In this document: one piece after another, positions 12,761 to 25,796 of the stretch
How the letters are laid out: each line of letters opens with the position of its first letter
Position numbering within the stretch: position 1 is the stretch's first letter
Source of the DNA: Pterois miles
Taxonomy: Eukaryota; Chordata; Actinopteri; Perciformes; Scorpaenidae
Assembly: GCA_947000775.1 (NCBI GenBank)
Contig: CAMQGK010000331.1
Coordinates: forward strand, 187,501-251,500
Direction of reading: 5' to 3'
Length of the DNA: 64,000 nucleotides
Translations under genes and position numbers: made by a program
Notes under the pieces: model-generated
Seen by the model: only the letters and a program-made list of their open reading frames with translations
What the model was told of the DNA's origin: nothing
The model's database searches: none

Positions 12761-12798
<38 letters not shown>

Positions 12799-12814
12799 GT
12801 GTGTGTGTGTGTGT
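12735..12814. repeat. (GT)n microsatellite
   Basis: About 80 bp of GT with occasional C interruptions (GCGTGT, CCGCGT). Confidence 0.97.
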
Positions 12815-13773
12815 AATGAGAGGGCAGGAACAACATAACAGAGATCCTGAGAGCTGCCTGCGCTGCCAAAGCAAATGGGATCTGCTTTTTATTCAATCTA
12901 CCTGTTTTCCATCAAGTTAATTAAGGCACGTTTAACTGGACCAGCAGTGAACTTATCCTCCCTTTTGGTCTCCAGAGGAGGTGAAGACAGCAAGATTAGG
13001 ATAGTGGATCCTCTAGTTGGCTCAAGAGCCATGGTGCAGTGCGTGGCGGTGACATACTAACCCTCCGATAGGCCCACTAAGAAAGAACGGGAGGTTGTTT
13101 GGGTCTCATTAACATGAACGCAGGAAGGGAAATAACTCTGGATTCAGCTATTAGTGCATTTTACAACTTTTAGGACCAAATGACTTTAATTAGATTTAAT
13201 TAAAAACGGCCCAGTGGCCTGACGTGATGGACACACAAGTTGTAGTCGCACCACTATGAACGCTGGCATGGATGCCTGCTGCTCGTTCTGGGGCCTTGGT
13301 ATGCTCATCGCTGGAACTTCCTCTACATTTGTTGTGCTAATTGTTTGCTGGTATCACAGAGGCGACATCACTCTTTCCTTGTAAGGCTGGACTACCTGAC
13401 CCAGAGCCCAGAGGTAATGAAGACTACAGTCTTGTTTATGCATTAGGGGTGTCACAACTTTGATTCTAAATTGGAAATCAATCAAAATTTGCTTCTGAAT
13501 GCAACTATCAAAATCAAAAGCTATTTTATTAGTTATTTTATAACAGTTATTGTGTGCTACCCAAGATTTGCCATTGCATCATGGTAATTTAAACAAGTTT
13601 TGATTTGGTGCAAATTGGAAGGTAAGAAGTTTGCAAATACTGATATGTATCTGTGACAAGCCCAAATCGGCCGATAACGTCGGCCGACAGATAAATTGGT
13701 CGGGTGCTAGTTCACATACTATAAGTTGAGGTCAATTCAAGCAGCAACGTTGTCTCGGCTGACGATGCCTTCA
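12815..13773. other. Intergenic, no gene seen
   Basis: Unique sequence. CAAATCGGCCGATAACGTCG GCCGACAGATAAATTGG at 13,664-13,702 is GC-rich and partly palindromic, and may belong to an old DNA element next to the MITE. Confidence 0.5.
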
Positions 13774-14095
13774 AAGGCCCGGACACACAAACCCGCAGCA
13801 CCGAAGGAAGACTGTTGGGTCGCCTCACGCTGCCTTGTCTTAGCCAGAAAGTTGTACTTGAACACAGCACAAAAACTACAGCTGATAGTCGACGACCATG
13901 TAGACTGTATTCGCCATTCAAAAAGCGAAACCGGAAGACTTGGGACCTACAAACATGAAACAAAGAGGTGTCTTCTGAGCTTTCAGTGCATCCTCTTGTT
14001 TTCACTTGTTTGCTCCGGCAGACTAAAGCCGATGGCGCAGTACAGACACCCAAACTGTCTGACGGCTGACCATCGGCTCGGTGTGATAGGGCCTT
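13774..14095. mobile_element. MITE, PIF/Harbinger-like
   Basis: The ends are imperfect inverted repeats: AAGGCCCGGACACACAAACC on the left and, reversed on the right, AAGGCCCTATCACACCGAGC. The element is about 322 bp. The interior has CGGCTGACCATCGGCTCGG-type sequence. I recognise the AAAGGCCCGGACACACC start as a common fish MITE, probably PIF/Harbinger. A 123-codon frame across it has no known domain. Confidence 0.55.
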
Positions 14096-15066
14096 AAAGA
14101 GGAACGGTTTAGAGGCTCAAACAAGTCCTTCACCACAAGGTGGAGCACCAAAGGCAGTTCCTCCTGCTGGGAGGAGGCAGGCACCACTGATCATTGCCTC
14201 CTGAGCCCCTGCAGAAACTGCTTCATGCAAGGGTGGCCAAAGACTGGTCTGCCGCCAAAACCCTCATGGCAGGAAGAAATGGCTGCTGAGCCAGCCCTCT
14301 ATCCACCAGACACTGTAAAAAGGAGAGAACAAACCTGACTGCACAGGACAGGGGACAGACACCAGCATTGAAACCCTAACCACTTGTAATAGGCAGTGGT
14401 GGGTCCTCTTCCTGCCTCTTGGACAGGTTGTACAGACGGTCCAGCTCTCCTCAGCCTGTCCCTCTCAGGCATCTGTCCCACGACAGTGTTTTAATACCAG
14501 CAGTGAGTTGTGACCGACGGACCGTCTATGTGCAGCGCTCGGTTTTAGGATTGGGATCCTGCAGGATCCTTGCTGCTGGTGGGAGCAAGCAGTCAAATAT
14601 TAAACTGTAGTGATAAGCAGATGGAGTCGACGAGTGAAGTTGAAAAGTAGATTAAAGCAGGCCATGAATGTCTCGCCAGCTGCACAGTCCCGCTCTGAGC
14701 TGGTGTCTCGATCAGCAGAGCTCCCTTCAAAAAGCTCTGCTGCTCTATTCACCGATCAAATGCAGCAGTAACATTAGATTTAGCATCTTTTCTGAATCTG
14801 TCTAAGCATCTCCTGTAATTCAGCAAACACATAATCCACCAAGTGTTAACGTGTTATTTGACCCCGTGTCTCTGTAATGTGAATGGACAGACAGGAAAAG
14901 CAGTCACACTGCTTCAACACAACACTGACACAAACTCTTTCTACATTTACAGTACAGCTCTTTCTGTGATGTCTTCATGACTTCAGCAGCTGCAGTACCG
15001 CTCTCTGCCTGCTGCCGGCGGGGGCGCTGTTTCACAGAAAGCCTTATTAAATGCTCTCTAATAAAT
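14096..15066. other. Intergenic, no gene seen
   Basis: Unique sequence with no exon, repeat array or mobile element recognised. Confidence 0.5.
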
Positions 15067-15250
15067 AACATCAGAATCAGAAACACTTTATTGATCCCGG
15101 GGGAAATTAGAGTTCCATTAAAATCTACTGTAAAAATTTAAATATACTATATTCAAACAACGTTAGGTTCTCAGAAAAATAGAAATAAGAATACAGATGA
15201 AATGTAAATGTGTATGCATTACCAAAAATTAATGCAAATACAAAGAATCA
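15067..15250 (-). mobile_element. LINE 3' end fragment
   Basis: CATCAGAATCAGAAACACTT TATTGATCCCGGGGGAAATT is the reverse complement of a frequent fish LINE 3' terminus. The following AT-rich 3' UTR-like part has no clear end. Confidence 0.5.
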
Positions 15251-15784
15251 ATACAAAGAAATCACACAACTCAAGTAACTGGGACATCAAATTACTCCAT
15301 ACCAATTATTTTTTAATGAGTAAATGTTTACATTTAAACCTTTTTAGTTATTATAAAATTACTTTTAAATTCAATCTTCTTTCATGTATTATTCAATTAC
15401 TTTTCCTGATATTTCTAGATTTTTGCCGTGGTATCATATCATTTATCATTTTCTCGTTGGCTATCCCCTGGAAGGCAAACTGCACGAATTTCCTGTGTTT
15501 TGGTGCGACCTAAAAGGAAAGTATGCATCCTGTAAGTCAATGATGGCGAACTAGTCTCCCAGGTGAACCAGTTCCAACATCTTGTGAGCAATCCTAATCC
15601 CCTCTCTTTTTGGGAACCAGGAAGTGCACGGAGTAAAACCCCTCTGTCTGTCACGTATGAGGATGACGGACACAGCTTGTTTCTGTTACAAGGCCTGGAT
15701 CTCTGATGAAAGGAAATTTATCTTCATCCACCTCCTTAATTATCATTAATTATCCTCATTAGCTATTTGTGTTAACAAGCAATT

Positions 15785-15832
15785 GAACAGGTGTACCTTG
15801 CGTGTCATAAATTGGCCGGTGAGTGTATATGT
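15785..15832. mobile_element. DNA-transposon terminal fragment
   Basis: AACAGGTGTACCTTGCGTGT CATAAATTGGCCGGTGAGTG TA is an inverted counterpart of the end seen at 28,587. It resembles the ACACTCACCGGCCA-type end of a common fish DNA transposon. Only this end is preserved. Confidence 0.4.
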
Positions 15833-16662
15833 ATGTACATCTACACATAAATACTGTATGTGGACACACACTCACATTTATGTGTGTTATTATAACATAA
15901 ATCCATGAATTTATGAGATTCAGAAACCCTCATCATTACTCATCCATCAGAGATCAAAATCATTCTCAGGTGAATAATAAAGGTCTTTTTGTTTACCATC
16001 ACACAGATATTATCAAACCATTAACTTAGTTTAAGTTTGTGGTGGGAGTTCATCATTGCATTCAGCAGAGAGATGCTGTCTCATTGGTGGGAGTTATCCC
16101 CACCCACTACACTTTAGCCCCACCCCCTTCATAACCCATGAACCAATGAAAATTTGTCAGATAGCAGAGGGACACATCACTCATTCAGCGGGGAGTTGCT
16201 GCTTCTTTGTGCCTGGCACAATGATAATTAGTCAGATGTGTCCAGTTGCATGAGGACCAGACCTAATCCTGTCTGTGGGCCCAAGGCCAAAGCCCTGCTC
16301 ATTTATTCATGATTTCTGATCCCTTCTGGTGGCTCTGACGGGTCAGCAGTCTCCCAAGACTCAACAACAGGCTGAAGCCTCATTCGCTGTTCTACTGTGA
16401 CACTGACGAGAACCTAAAAACATGGTGACTCTTCTTCAGTTATCAGGGGCATCTTTTATCTATGATTTTAAGCCTTTTATTCACAGTGGACATCAATAAC
16501 AGTCAATAACAACCTTGGGAAGCGTCAATCACAGTGACTCTAAAAAGGTGTGTCATGTCTGTGTGATCAGATTTGACAGTTCCGACTCAACGAGCGTGAT
16601 TTTGACACAATTTGCAGCAATTGGGTGCAAAGGTTTGTGTGTAGCAACTATTCATGACGGAA
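15833..16662. other. Intergenic, no gene seen
   Basis: Unique sequence. Two related ~20-bp phrases around 16,055-16,200 (CATTCAGCAGAGAGATGCTG and CATTCAGCGGGGAGTTGCTG) suggest a short degenerate duplication. Confidence 0.45.
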
Positions 16663-16987
16663 GAAGAAGAAGAAGAAGAAAGTCCTTTAATAGTCCCATA
16701 GGGAAATTCAATTTTCCTCTGTTGTAACTTATACACGGACATGCAGACCGACACACACATGCACAAACAGCAAAATGGAGAGATGTAGAGGATGGGGCTG
16801 CTCCTGACAGCGCCCCGAGCAGTTGGGGGTTTGGTGCCTTGCTCAGGGGCACCTCGGCAGTGCCAGAGGTAAACTGGCACCTCTCCAGCCACCAGTTCAC
16901 ACTCAGTTCTTGGTCCATCTCGGGACTTGAACCGGTGACCCTCCGGTTCCCAGGCCAACTCCCTACAGACTGAGCTACTGCCGCCCC
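16663..16987 (-). mobile_element. tRNA-derived SINE, full length
   Basis: On the - strand: GGGGCGGCAGTAGCTCAGTC, CGGTTCAAGTCCCGAGATGG (B box), the shared body, and a tail CCCTATGGGACTATTAAAGG ACTTTC with TTC repeats. The tail differs from the TTATC-tailed copies, so it is a different subfamily. Confidence 0.92.
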
Positions 16988-19029
16988 GGTAGTAGCTCAG
17001 TACAAAATAATAATAATAATAAAACATAACCAACAGCAGTAGCTGCAGGCAGACAGCACAGAGGGGAACGCTGCCTGTCAGACTGGGCCAGTCGAATGCT
17101 TTCAGTGCTGAGGACAGATGCCTCTCACTCTGGACTTGCTTTTCTTGAAATGTGGCTTGTGACTAGTGTTCCAGCTCGCCTCGGCTCGCCTCACCCATCT
17201 CGTTTGGATTCAATGCAGTGGGACATGCTTATACAAAATGAGGGGGTGTCATCCACTATTACGTACACTGAAGGTCTGCATAATCATCAGATTCTCTTTA
17301 TACCACAAGAACTGTATCATCTGCTCGTATCATCTCAAAGTCCCAAATAGAGGGGCGGCTTAATTGTTTTCACCCAGAGCTGAAGAAGTGGATGTGCTGG
17401 GCCTGCTAATGGCCTCCATAAGCTGTGTGTCTATGCTGCTGCTACGCTGGTGAACAGGCCAAATTACAACTAACTTCCTGTTACTTTAGAGCTCCATCAT
17501 GCACCTGTCCCCTCCACCTCCCACAGTGTAGTCCATCTATCCCTCACCATTTAAAAACCTCACCAACAGGGACAGGGACTCACAACATGCACCACCTGGT
17601 TAGTGAAGGCACCAGCTTACACTGCACTTCCATCAGCTTCTACATTGTCAGTTAATACTGTTAATAGATTCATTAATAAATAGAGATTAACTGCTAATCC
17701 ATTACTTACTGACATCCCTTCTCTGGCTGCATTTAAAAAAGGACCCATAAACGAGACTCTGAGCTACATCTAAAACTGCAGAAACAGAGAGCAGACACTG
17801 AGGACAGACAGACATCTGTCCGTTCATCTACAACACATACATACATACACACCCGGCCAGCCATGTCTCCCACTATGCAGTAGTTGTATGTGGACTGAAA
17901 GCACATTTGCATTACCACTTGTGTTCGGTGTGGTCACCATGCATCCCTGCATGGTGGCCTCAGTGTGTTTTGGGTGCATTTACACCTGTACTGTCATGTG
18001 GTCTAGCCCAATTCAAAATGCATTTAATGTCAGGTGTAAGTGGGGTTTCAGGTTTTCAGATACATACATATTTTAGAGGTCCATTTGAAGGAGAACTGTG
18101 TCATCTCACTTAGATGGTCATGTGTTCGTTCAGGCAGGTGGAGGGCATATGGACAACAGACCACTAACCCAATTGCTGCTTCTGTGACCAAGGACAGTGT
18201 TTCTTCCTCCCTGCCTGCCAAGGACACACAGTCTGGCCAAGGCAGACCACTCAGTAGTATGACCACTAGACTCTCACACATATCCACTCATACAGCTTTT
18301 CTGTATTCAGAAAATTGAGGCTGCAGAACTGGCAGACACGACTATACAGTATAATCCCAGCTTTAGAGATGTCCAGGGAGAGGCAGAATCGATGGCAAAT
18401 GAGAGGACAGTGCAGCCGTCCATAGCAACAGATGAGAGTCTGCCATCAGGACTCATCCAACGAGGAGGAGGGAGTACACCGAGCCCTGCTGTGCATCCCC
18501 CTTTCTACCGTCACAACAGTAGGTCAGGCTAACTGTGGCATTAAAGCCCCACTGGGCCACAGGGCATCACAGGCACTACTCACTCTAGCAGTAAAGCTGT
18601 ACCTGGTTGAGCCACAGGTTTGTCTCTGGATTACTAATCACCAGCAGTGGACAGAAACACAACAGCTAGGGCAGCCTCCGATTAGCTTAATTATTGGTAG
18701 TTAGGGACTTTGATGATACTGAAGCTCTTGTTAATGTGCTGCATTGTATGCTCTTTTTTTAAATCATTAGCCAATAGTGATAGCCACATCTCTGGTACAT
18801 TAATAATCACAAACATAAGCCCCATATTGATGCATCCTGGTAGGCAAGGGTCTAAGTGCTGACCATAAACAGACGTAATCTTGTGCATGTTAAAATTTCC
18901 TGTGGTCGCATTCATGATGTGCATGATGATCATTATCAATGGTGCCCCCACAAATCAATCCATTCAGCTGTTACCATGTCCCACAAATTAAGTGGCATAT
19001 AGCTGACTACATAAAAAATTAGCAGAGTG
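16988..19029. other. Intergenic, no gene seen
   Basis: Unique sequence with a short AATAAT repeat at 17,008. No exon or mobile element recognised. Confidence 0.5.
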
Positions 19030-20330
19030 AGGAGATTGCTGCTGGGAGACTTCAACGCACATGTGGACAACAATGGAGGCACCTGGAGAGTCGTGATTCA
19101 GAGGAATGGCCTCCCATGGCCTCCCTGATCTGAACCCGAGTGGTTGTTTGTTATTGGACTTTTGTGCTAGTCATGGGCTATCCATAACGAATACCGTGTT
19201 GGAACGTAAGGATGCTCATAAGTGTACTTGGTACCAGAGCACCCAAGGCCGAAGGTCGATGATGATGAAGGCCAATGGTAGTGAGTTGGGTCAGAGGGTG
19301 GGGGAAGACTTTGGACAGACCTGGAAAACCCAAACAGGTAGTGCAGGGTAACAGGGAATGTTCTTCAACTCACACCTCCGGTGGAGCTTTTCTGGCATCC
19401 CTGTGGAGGCTGGGGGCATTGAACCTGAGTGGGCGATGTTCAAAGCTTCCATTGCTGAAACTGTGGCAGTGAGCTGTGGCCAGAGGGTCTTAGATGCCTC
19501 AAGGGGCGGTAACCTTCGAACACCGTGGTGGACACTGGTGGTCAGGGAAGCCGTCCGACTTCAGAGGCAGTTGCAAGGCACCGACAGGTCCGTAGGGCAG
19601 CAGCCGCTGCAGTAAAAGAGGCAAAGCAGCAGGTGTGGGAGGAGTTCGGAGCTGCCATGGAGAAGGACTTTCGGTCGGCACCAAGGTGCTTCTGGAAAAC
19701 CATATGGCACCTCAGGAGAGGGAAACGAGAACCATCCAAGCTGTGTACAGTAAGGATGGGACATTGTTGACCTCAACAGAGGAGGTAACTGGCCGGTGGA
19801 AGGAGCACTTTGAGGAACTCCTGAACCCGACTGATATGTCCTCTATTGGAGAGACAGAGCTGGAAGCTGGTAGGAGATCATCATCAATTTTCTTGGGGGA
19901 AGTCACTGAGGTACTTTAACAGCTCCACGGTGTCAAAGCCCTGGGGACTGATGAGATCTGTCCAGAAATGCTGAAGGCTCTGGGTGTGGAAGGCCTGTCA
20001 TGGATGACACGTCCCTTCAACATTGCGTGGAAGTTAGGCACAGTGCCTAAGGTGAGGAAGACCGAGGTGGTGGTTCCCCTGTTCAAAAAGGGGGACCAGA
20101 GAGTGTGTGCCAATTACAGGGGTATCACACTAATCAGCCTCAGGAGGGTTCTGCTCTTGGCCTAACCTTCCAGCACCCTGGAGGAGACTTTTGGATTGAA
20201 GAGGAACAATTCGGATTTCGTCCTGGCCATGGAACAATGGACTCTCACTCTCGCAAGGATCCTGGAGGGGGCCTGGGAGTACGCCCATCCAGTCTACATG
20301 CAGTTTTTGGACTTGTCATTGGTGGTTTTC
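19030..20330 (+). mobile_element. Decayed LINE with endonuclease and reverse transcriptase parts
   Basis: In several frames the + strand reads RLLLGDFNAHVDNNGGTW, the apurinic endonuclease active-site block (about 19,032). It then reads LLLDFCASHGLSITNT and KCTWYQ, a middle segment RRGNLRTPWWTLVVREAV and VWEEFGAAMEKDF, and reverse transcriptase parts VVVPLFKKGDQRVCANYRGI (about 20,070-20,130) and FGFRPGHGTMD (about 20,212). There are many stops and frameshifts, plus a deletion in the endonuclease. Fish LINEs with this arrangement are common; I do not assign the clade. The palm motif is lost, so it is inactive. Confidence 0.85.
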
Positions 20331-23300
20331 TTATTATTACACGGCTTCAGTTGTTATACTATTGTGTTGTCACAGGTTAGATTGTTCGAATTACAAAAAT
20401 AACAGCTTCAGTCCCAGAGGAGCTGCGTTAGCCTGAGTGACAGCTGTGTCCAGTATGGCTTGTAACCAAACATTATAGTGTTAGTTTCCTCAAACAATGT
20501 GACAAAACACAATACTACTACTACTACAATACTTTCACTTCTAGCTAGCAGACTTCCACCTGTTTCACCCGAGAGGCAAAGAGACAAAAAAGGATCTTAG
20601 AAAAATCAGCAGCCTTAGAAAAAAAAAAACCTCGACGTGTTGCCCCTAAGAGGCAAAAAACAAATCAAACTTAGAAAATGGATCACCAGACAAAAAACGT
20701 CTTGCTTGTCTTTCAGGGCTGAAAACCTCCAGATACCAGCAAGATTCGGTCGGCTCACTGAGGACAGTGGGTTAAAGGGATTTAGGTAGATGACAAATAA
20801 ATCACACGAACCCTTGCAGCCATACACAGAGAAGAAATATCAAACCTGTCACAATCACATTATTGATTTACGGTATATGGACCTGATCTTGATTATTTTT
20901 GGTGACCTTGATATTGCCTTGTTTGTAAGGCATAGTGCCTTTGCGTTTTTTCACAGCACCTAAGCCAAACGAACAGAAAAAACAGTAGACTGTCATTTCT
21001 GTGGTTTCACAGCGGACGGGGTTCAGGCAACTCCACCTGGTTCCAAAGCTGCTGTCCAGCTCTGGTATGGGAATTTGGGTTGGCTGACATGAGGCATGGA
21101 TGCCACGCTGGTACACAGGCTCCATCTTTGCAGCATGTGGTTGGGTTGCAGATTAAATGATAATTCAGGGTTTGTAGGGCAGTGTAGGCTATATTAACCG
21201 GCACAGAATTAACTGACTGGATCACAGATATACACTTTGATTTGATAGAATGATTTTAATGTGGAAACACCCTCCAGGTTGGTCTGCTGCATCATGTTGC
21301 CTTTGGTACAATGAGGTATTTATCTGAATCATTTTTACACAGATGTACTTGATTTTTTTCCCCTGTTTTATATAGTCTTTACCTATTGTGGTTTTATTTA
21401 TTTAGGACATTTTTATATTTTTTCACATTCCAGTTCAGATGTCTGAATATTCTGAAGAATGAACTGCATTGACTTTGAAAGGTTGCACTTGCATTATTAT
21501 GCTTATATTACCATTATATCAGTGGTTTAAAATGGTTTTAAAATGACAATTCAGAATTATTTCTGAGACAATATATTGTCCAACAAAAGTAGCCAGGATA
21601 GACGCGACCATTAGTTGGCTTGAGGCCCATTACTGTGTTCCCTTGTGGAAATAAACAGGTTGTTAGCCATATATATGCTGAACATGAGGTCAGCTACACA
21701 AACTATGATTCATGTGTGTGTTAAAGTGTGCTGTTCTGCTGCTGTCTCGACGACACCATGACTCGACGACTGGCCTCGATCTGGCCCAGAGCACTGCTCC
21801 TGCTGCTCGCACTGACTGGACTTCTCACAACACTACCATACTGTTAAAGCTGCCGCTAATGCTGCTCTCCCATCTCTACACTGGCTGCACGGGGACGAGG
21901 TGGAGGTGGCGGCTGGTTCAGTGAATGGCTGCAGAAAGGGATGATGAGCAGCAATTGAAAAAGAGGTATAGAGATAAAATGAGAACGCTGCTGAGGAGGA
22001 TGCTGATGGAGCATGAGGTGTGCTAGTTGGTGTCCTGGCCTCAGTCGAGCCTGAGAAACAGCTCTCTGCTTGTCCCTATGGAGCTCAGGATGGGCTTAGT
22101 GTACGTCAGCCAAGAGCATGGTGACATATGTGCCATTATTTATAGCCAGCAGATCCGCTGAGAGGCCCAGGGGCTGCTTAGACAAGGTATTATTTGAGAG
22201 CCCAAAGACCAACCTGGCTACCATCACAGGACACTTAGAAACAAAAAAGAACCCACAAACACAACACATTTCTACTAGGAGAGGTATGAATACTGTCATC
22301 AGAAAGAGACCAGTATTTCCTCAGATATTCAGAGATCGGCTAGAACAATAACATGGATATAAGACAACAGGAAACCAGTTCCCATTCTGACAGGACCCTT
22401 TCTGCAACACTGGATTATTTAAAGTACGAACTCAGGTCTGTCGTGACACATTTCATGCTTTGCGGTAGAGCTTTCTGGCTCATACTCCATTTAGTGCACC
22501 AGTGAGGTAAAGTAAGTCATAGCACTGACAGATTTAAGCTATGCTTACTGAGGGATTAGCAGTTTCACTGTGGCGCCATGGGAACTCAGTGATGGACAGC
22601 GAGGTAGATTAACATCCCCCCAACCGCCCATATGCACACACAACCATCAGGGCTCCTGCCACTAAGCCACCTCTAGCATGACACCGAAATATGTGTTTGA
22701 AGAGTTAATGGTAAGTCAATTACAGTATGGCTGTAATCTGCATGAGGCAAAGGTCATGTCTTCGTAGACAGTGGGATTGGAGCCGGACGCTCCCTCACTT
22801 GGCGTGCTACTTCACCTGAATCCACACCGCCTGCCTACGTCCCAATCCTCCATCCATCCCAGGCCCTGTAAACAGCTTCCAGCCATCAGCCCCCATCTGT
22901 GGCTACCTCAGCACTGAGGGACACACAAGGCCAAGCATGGGAAGAGTCAAGGTGGTGAACTGTCAAGTGTCTCGATAAAGGCCACATGCATTCACAGTTC
23001 TTGGTCCTCAAGGCCAGAACAAGAAGGAAAGAATGAAAATGCACAAATGAAATATGATGAGCTGGAGTTTCCTAGGCTGATTCACTGCTGCAGTTCGCCT
23101 ATTATTTGATATAACAGGGAATACTGAACAGGTTAGTGTGTTTTTCCAACCATGAGGCTGAATGCTGCTGGAAATGTGTGGTGCAGCCATCTGCCTGCCC
23201 TGCAGGTATGCCAGCCTGAGAGATGGCTGTCAGAGTTTGGACATGTGATGGTGACAGACTGAGCGGCAGCTGAGCGCGCTGTGGATCTAATATATGATCC

Positions 23301-23390
23301 TACACCACATCAAGATCAGCCTGGGATGGAGGGACGGAGGGACGGAGGGATGGAGGGATAGAGGGGGGGGGTTCTTAGCGATGACACTGC
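20331..23390. other. Intergenic, no gene seen
   Basis: About 3 kb without an identifiable exon, mobile element or array, apart from a GAGGGACGGAGGGACGGAGG run at 23,333. The part 22,400-23,300 has few low-complexity tracts and could contain conserved non-coding elements, but I cannot show this. Confidence 0.45.
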
Positions 23391-24110
23391 ACTCCGTCTG
23401 ATGAGCAGCGCGGATGCCCGAGCCCGTTTCAGCTAAATAGGGCACCGTGATAACGGCGCCAGATGATGGAATCAGACCACCGATGACAGCATTGATTACA
23501 TGAACACCTCTGGCTCGGTTATGTTACACACAGCAGTGTGTCACACTGAAGTTGGCGCGTCCAGCTCGTCGGCGCAGATTATCAGAGGAGTCACTGGCTC
23601 AGCGCGACTTCTTACCTCTTGTATCAGACGATTTCTCTGTCCGGGAGGAGCAGCCGATGATCATCGCGTTACCGTATTCGTTCCACATGTACTCCAGTCC
23701 CGTTCGTAATCTCCATCCCTATTCTTGGACTCCCGGTATTGCCTGATTACTCTTCGTTTTGCGCGAAAAGAGCGAGCGAGGCGCGCACCGCTCCGCCTCC
23801 GACCACACTGCTGGCGCGCAGACCACTTCACTGTCTGCTCGGATCGATCAGCTCCAAATGTGGGCTCTTAAGTTTGAGAGGACGAAGCAGCACCAGGAAA
23901 CTTTCACGGAGGCAGACATGGCTGTTCTGGTGCGCGTTTCAAGAAATTTAGTGATGAGAAAAAAAGAGTAATATCCTCGAATAATATCCCAGATTGTCTC
24001 TGCTGTCTGCGTTTTGACCTGGCTGCAAATATCCGCAGCCTGTCGTCCTCATCACGCGCTGACTGCGCCCTGCGTGGACGGCGCAGACACTCGGCAGATG
24101 GACAGGAAAT
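23391..24110. promoter_or_regulatory. CpG-rich block, candidate orphan CpG island
   Basis: CpG dinucleotides are frequent over ~720 bp (for example AGAGCGAGCGAGGCGCGCAC, TGGCGCGTCCAGCTCGTCGG), while the surrounding sequence is CpG-poor. Open frames here are 60-70 codons without a known domain. Neither an exon/donor nor a transposon is recognised. It may be the promoter/first exon of a gene extending outside the window or of a non-coding transcript. Confidence 0.5.
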
Positions 24111-25796
24111 TCATGAGCATGTGACACATTTCAAATGCAAACACTGGGCGTTTGGACTCACACAGAGCCCACGGCAGCAGCAGCCAAGAGATGGAGATGA
24201 TGGTGATGATGGTGATGATAATGATGATGAGAACAGTCGTACAGAAAACCCTTTTTTTTTGCAAGACGGGTTAAAGTTGGGTGGACCTACAACTTGGCAC
24301 CCGTTATAAAGGGTTTACAAGAAGTAACTAATGGCTCCATTAATGGTTAATAAATCCTTTACTAATATGTAAGCATGCCTGTCTTTCTGACACTGAGTAT
24401 TTGACTTCTTTGAATTCATATGGTTCAAATTCTCCTCAGTGGACGTAACCAAGGTTGACTGTGTTATTTCAAGGTCGTGAACTGTAAAGAACAAGACAAG
24501 ACACAAGTGAATAGAAAATACTGCTCGTTGTTCAATAATCAAGCTGAAAATATGATCAACCTGAGAGTTCCCTCAGGCTAATTCACCTGCTGCAGCTTCA
24601 CCTCAGGCCACGGCGGATAGTATCGGCTCTGTAGCTCTTTATGGATGATACAAACACCATTGGAGAGAAATTACAAGACATAAAACTTTTTTTTTTTTAA
24701 ACATTTTTATGAGTTACTGTCTGTTTTTCACTGTCCGATCTAGACGAGTCACATTTGTACCATTACACATTTTCTAAATGAAAATTTTGACAGTATATTT
24801 AGCTAACACTGGTAGCATGCTAGCTGTCTAACATAGAGTGCATATGTTGGTTCTAATGGGTTTTTTTAATTCACAAATCTGCTAAATATGCCATCGAAAG
24901 TTTCACTTAGCAAAATGTATGAATAGAGCTGTATGACATTCATCCGTCAGTTTGATGAAACCCGCTCTAACCAAAGCTCTGCTCATGTAAAACAACAAGT
25001 ACCACAGACTTTAAAAAGATGGACGACATGACAGCTCCCCTAAAGGTGACGCCAAAACACCTGGATCAAGGTATGGGTATAAACCCCGCCCCCTCCATGT
25101 TGGTGGATGGGACGTGATTGATTCTCTTCTTTACTTCCCCGTCATGATCAATGGGAGAAGGGTGCTCTAGGCTCTAGCAGGTTGTAATGGGGCTACCAAC
25201 AGGTAATATACAGCACTTTGTCCTTTCCACATGACGATCCAGTGAGTCGTCTTCAGGTAGCTGACAGATTTAGACACAGAGGACACAGTTTTTCTTCAGT
25301 TTGGGCCACTTGGAAGCTCTGGCTCGCCTGCCTCTGCCTTCTCCAACACCTTCCTGTTCCTGTGCCCGAAGCACCCAAAGGTGTGACTACCAGTGGTCAC
25401 CTGATGCATTATTCACACAGTTATTCAAACAGCATAAGAGCTGTTTTTAGTTATTTACATACATTATCGGGTATGATAGGTGATATTTAAAATATTTTTC
25501 TGTTTGAAACAGCAGTTGTTTGCACATCTTGGCTTGTAGAGCACCGTGTGCCGCCACGAACCTGAAAGAAGAGCTGGAGGTGCAACGAGAGGAGCTTTGT
25601 CTTTTACTGTGAGAGAATGTACGAAGGTCCCAGCAGCACTGACTGAATGTGAAAGTTAATCTCTAATGGACTTTCATTTTACAATAAACCACATAGGAAA
25701 GAGGAGTCAGTGAATTCCCAGGCTCTCATCTTTGAATAAGTGCCACAAAAATATGAAAGCTCGTACACAAACAGAGATGGTCCAAGTGCTCAGAAA
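24111..25796. other. Intergenic, no gene seen
   Basis: Unique sequence with a (GAT)n microsatellite near 24,190-24,230. Nothing else is recognised. Confidence 0.5.
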
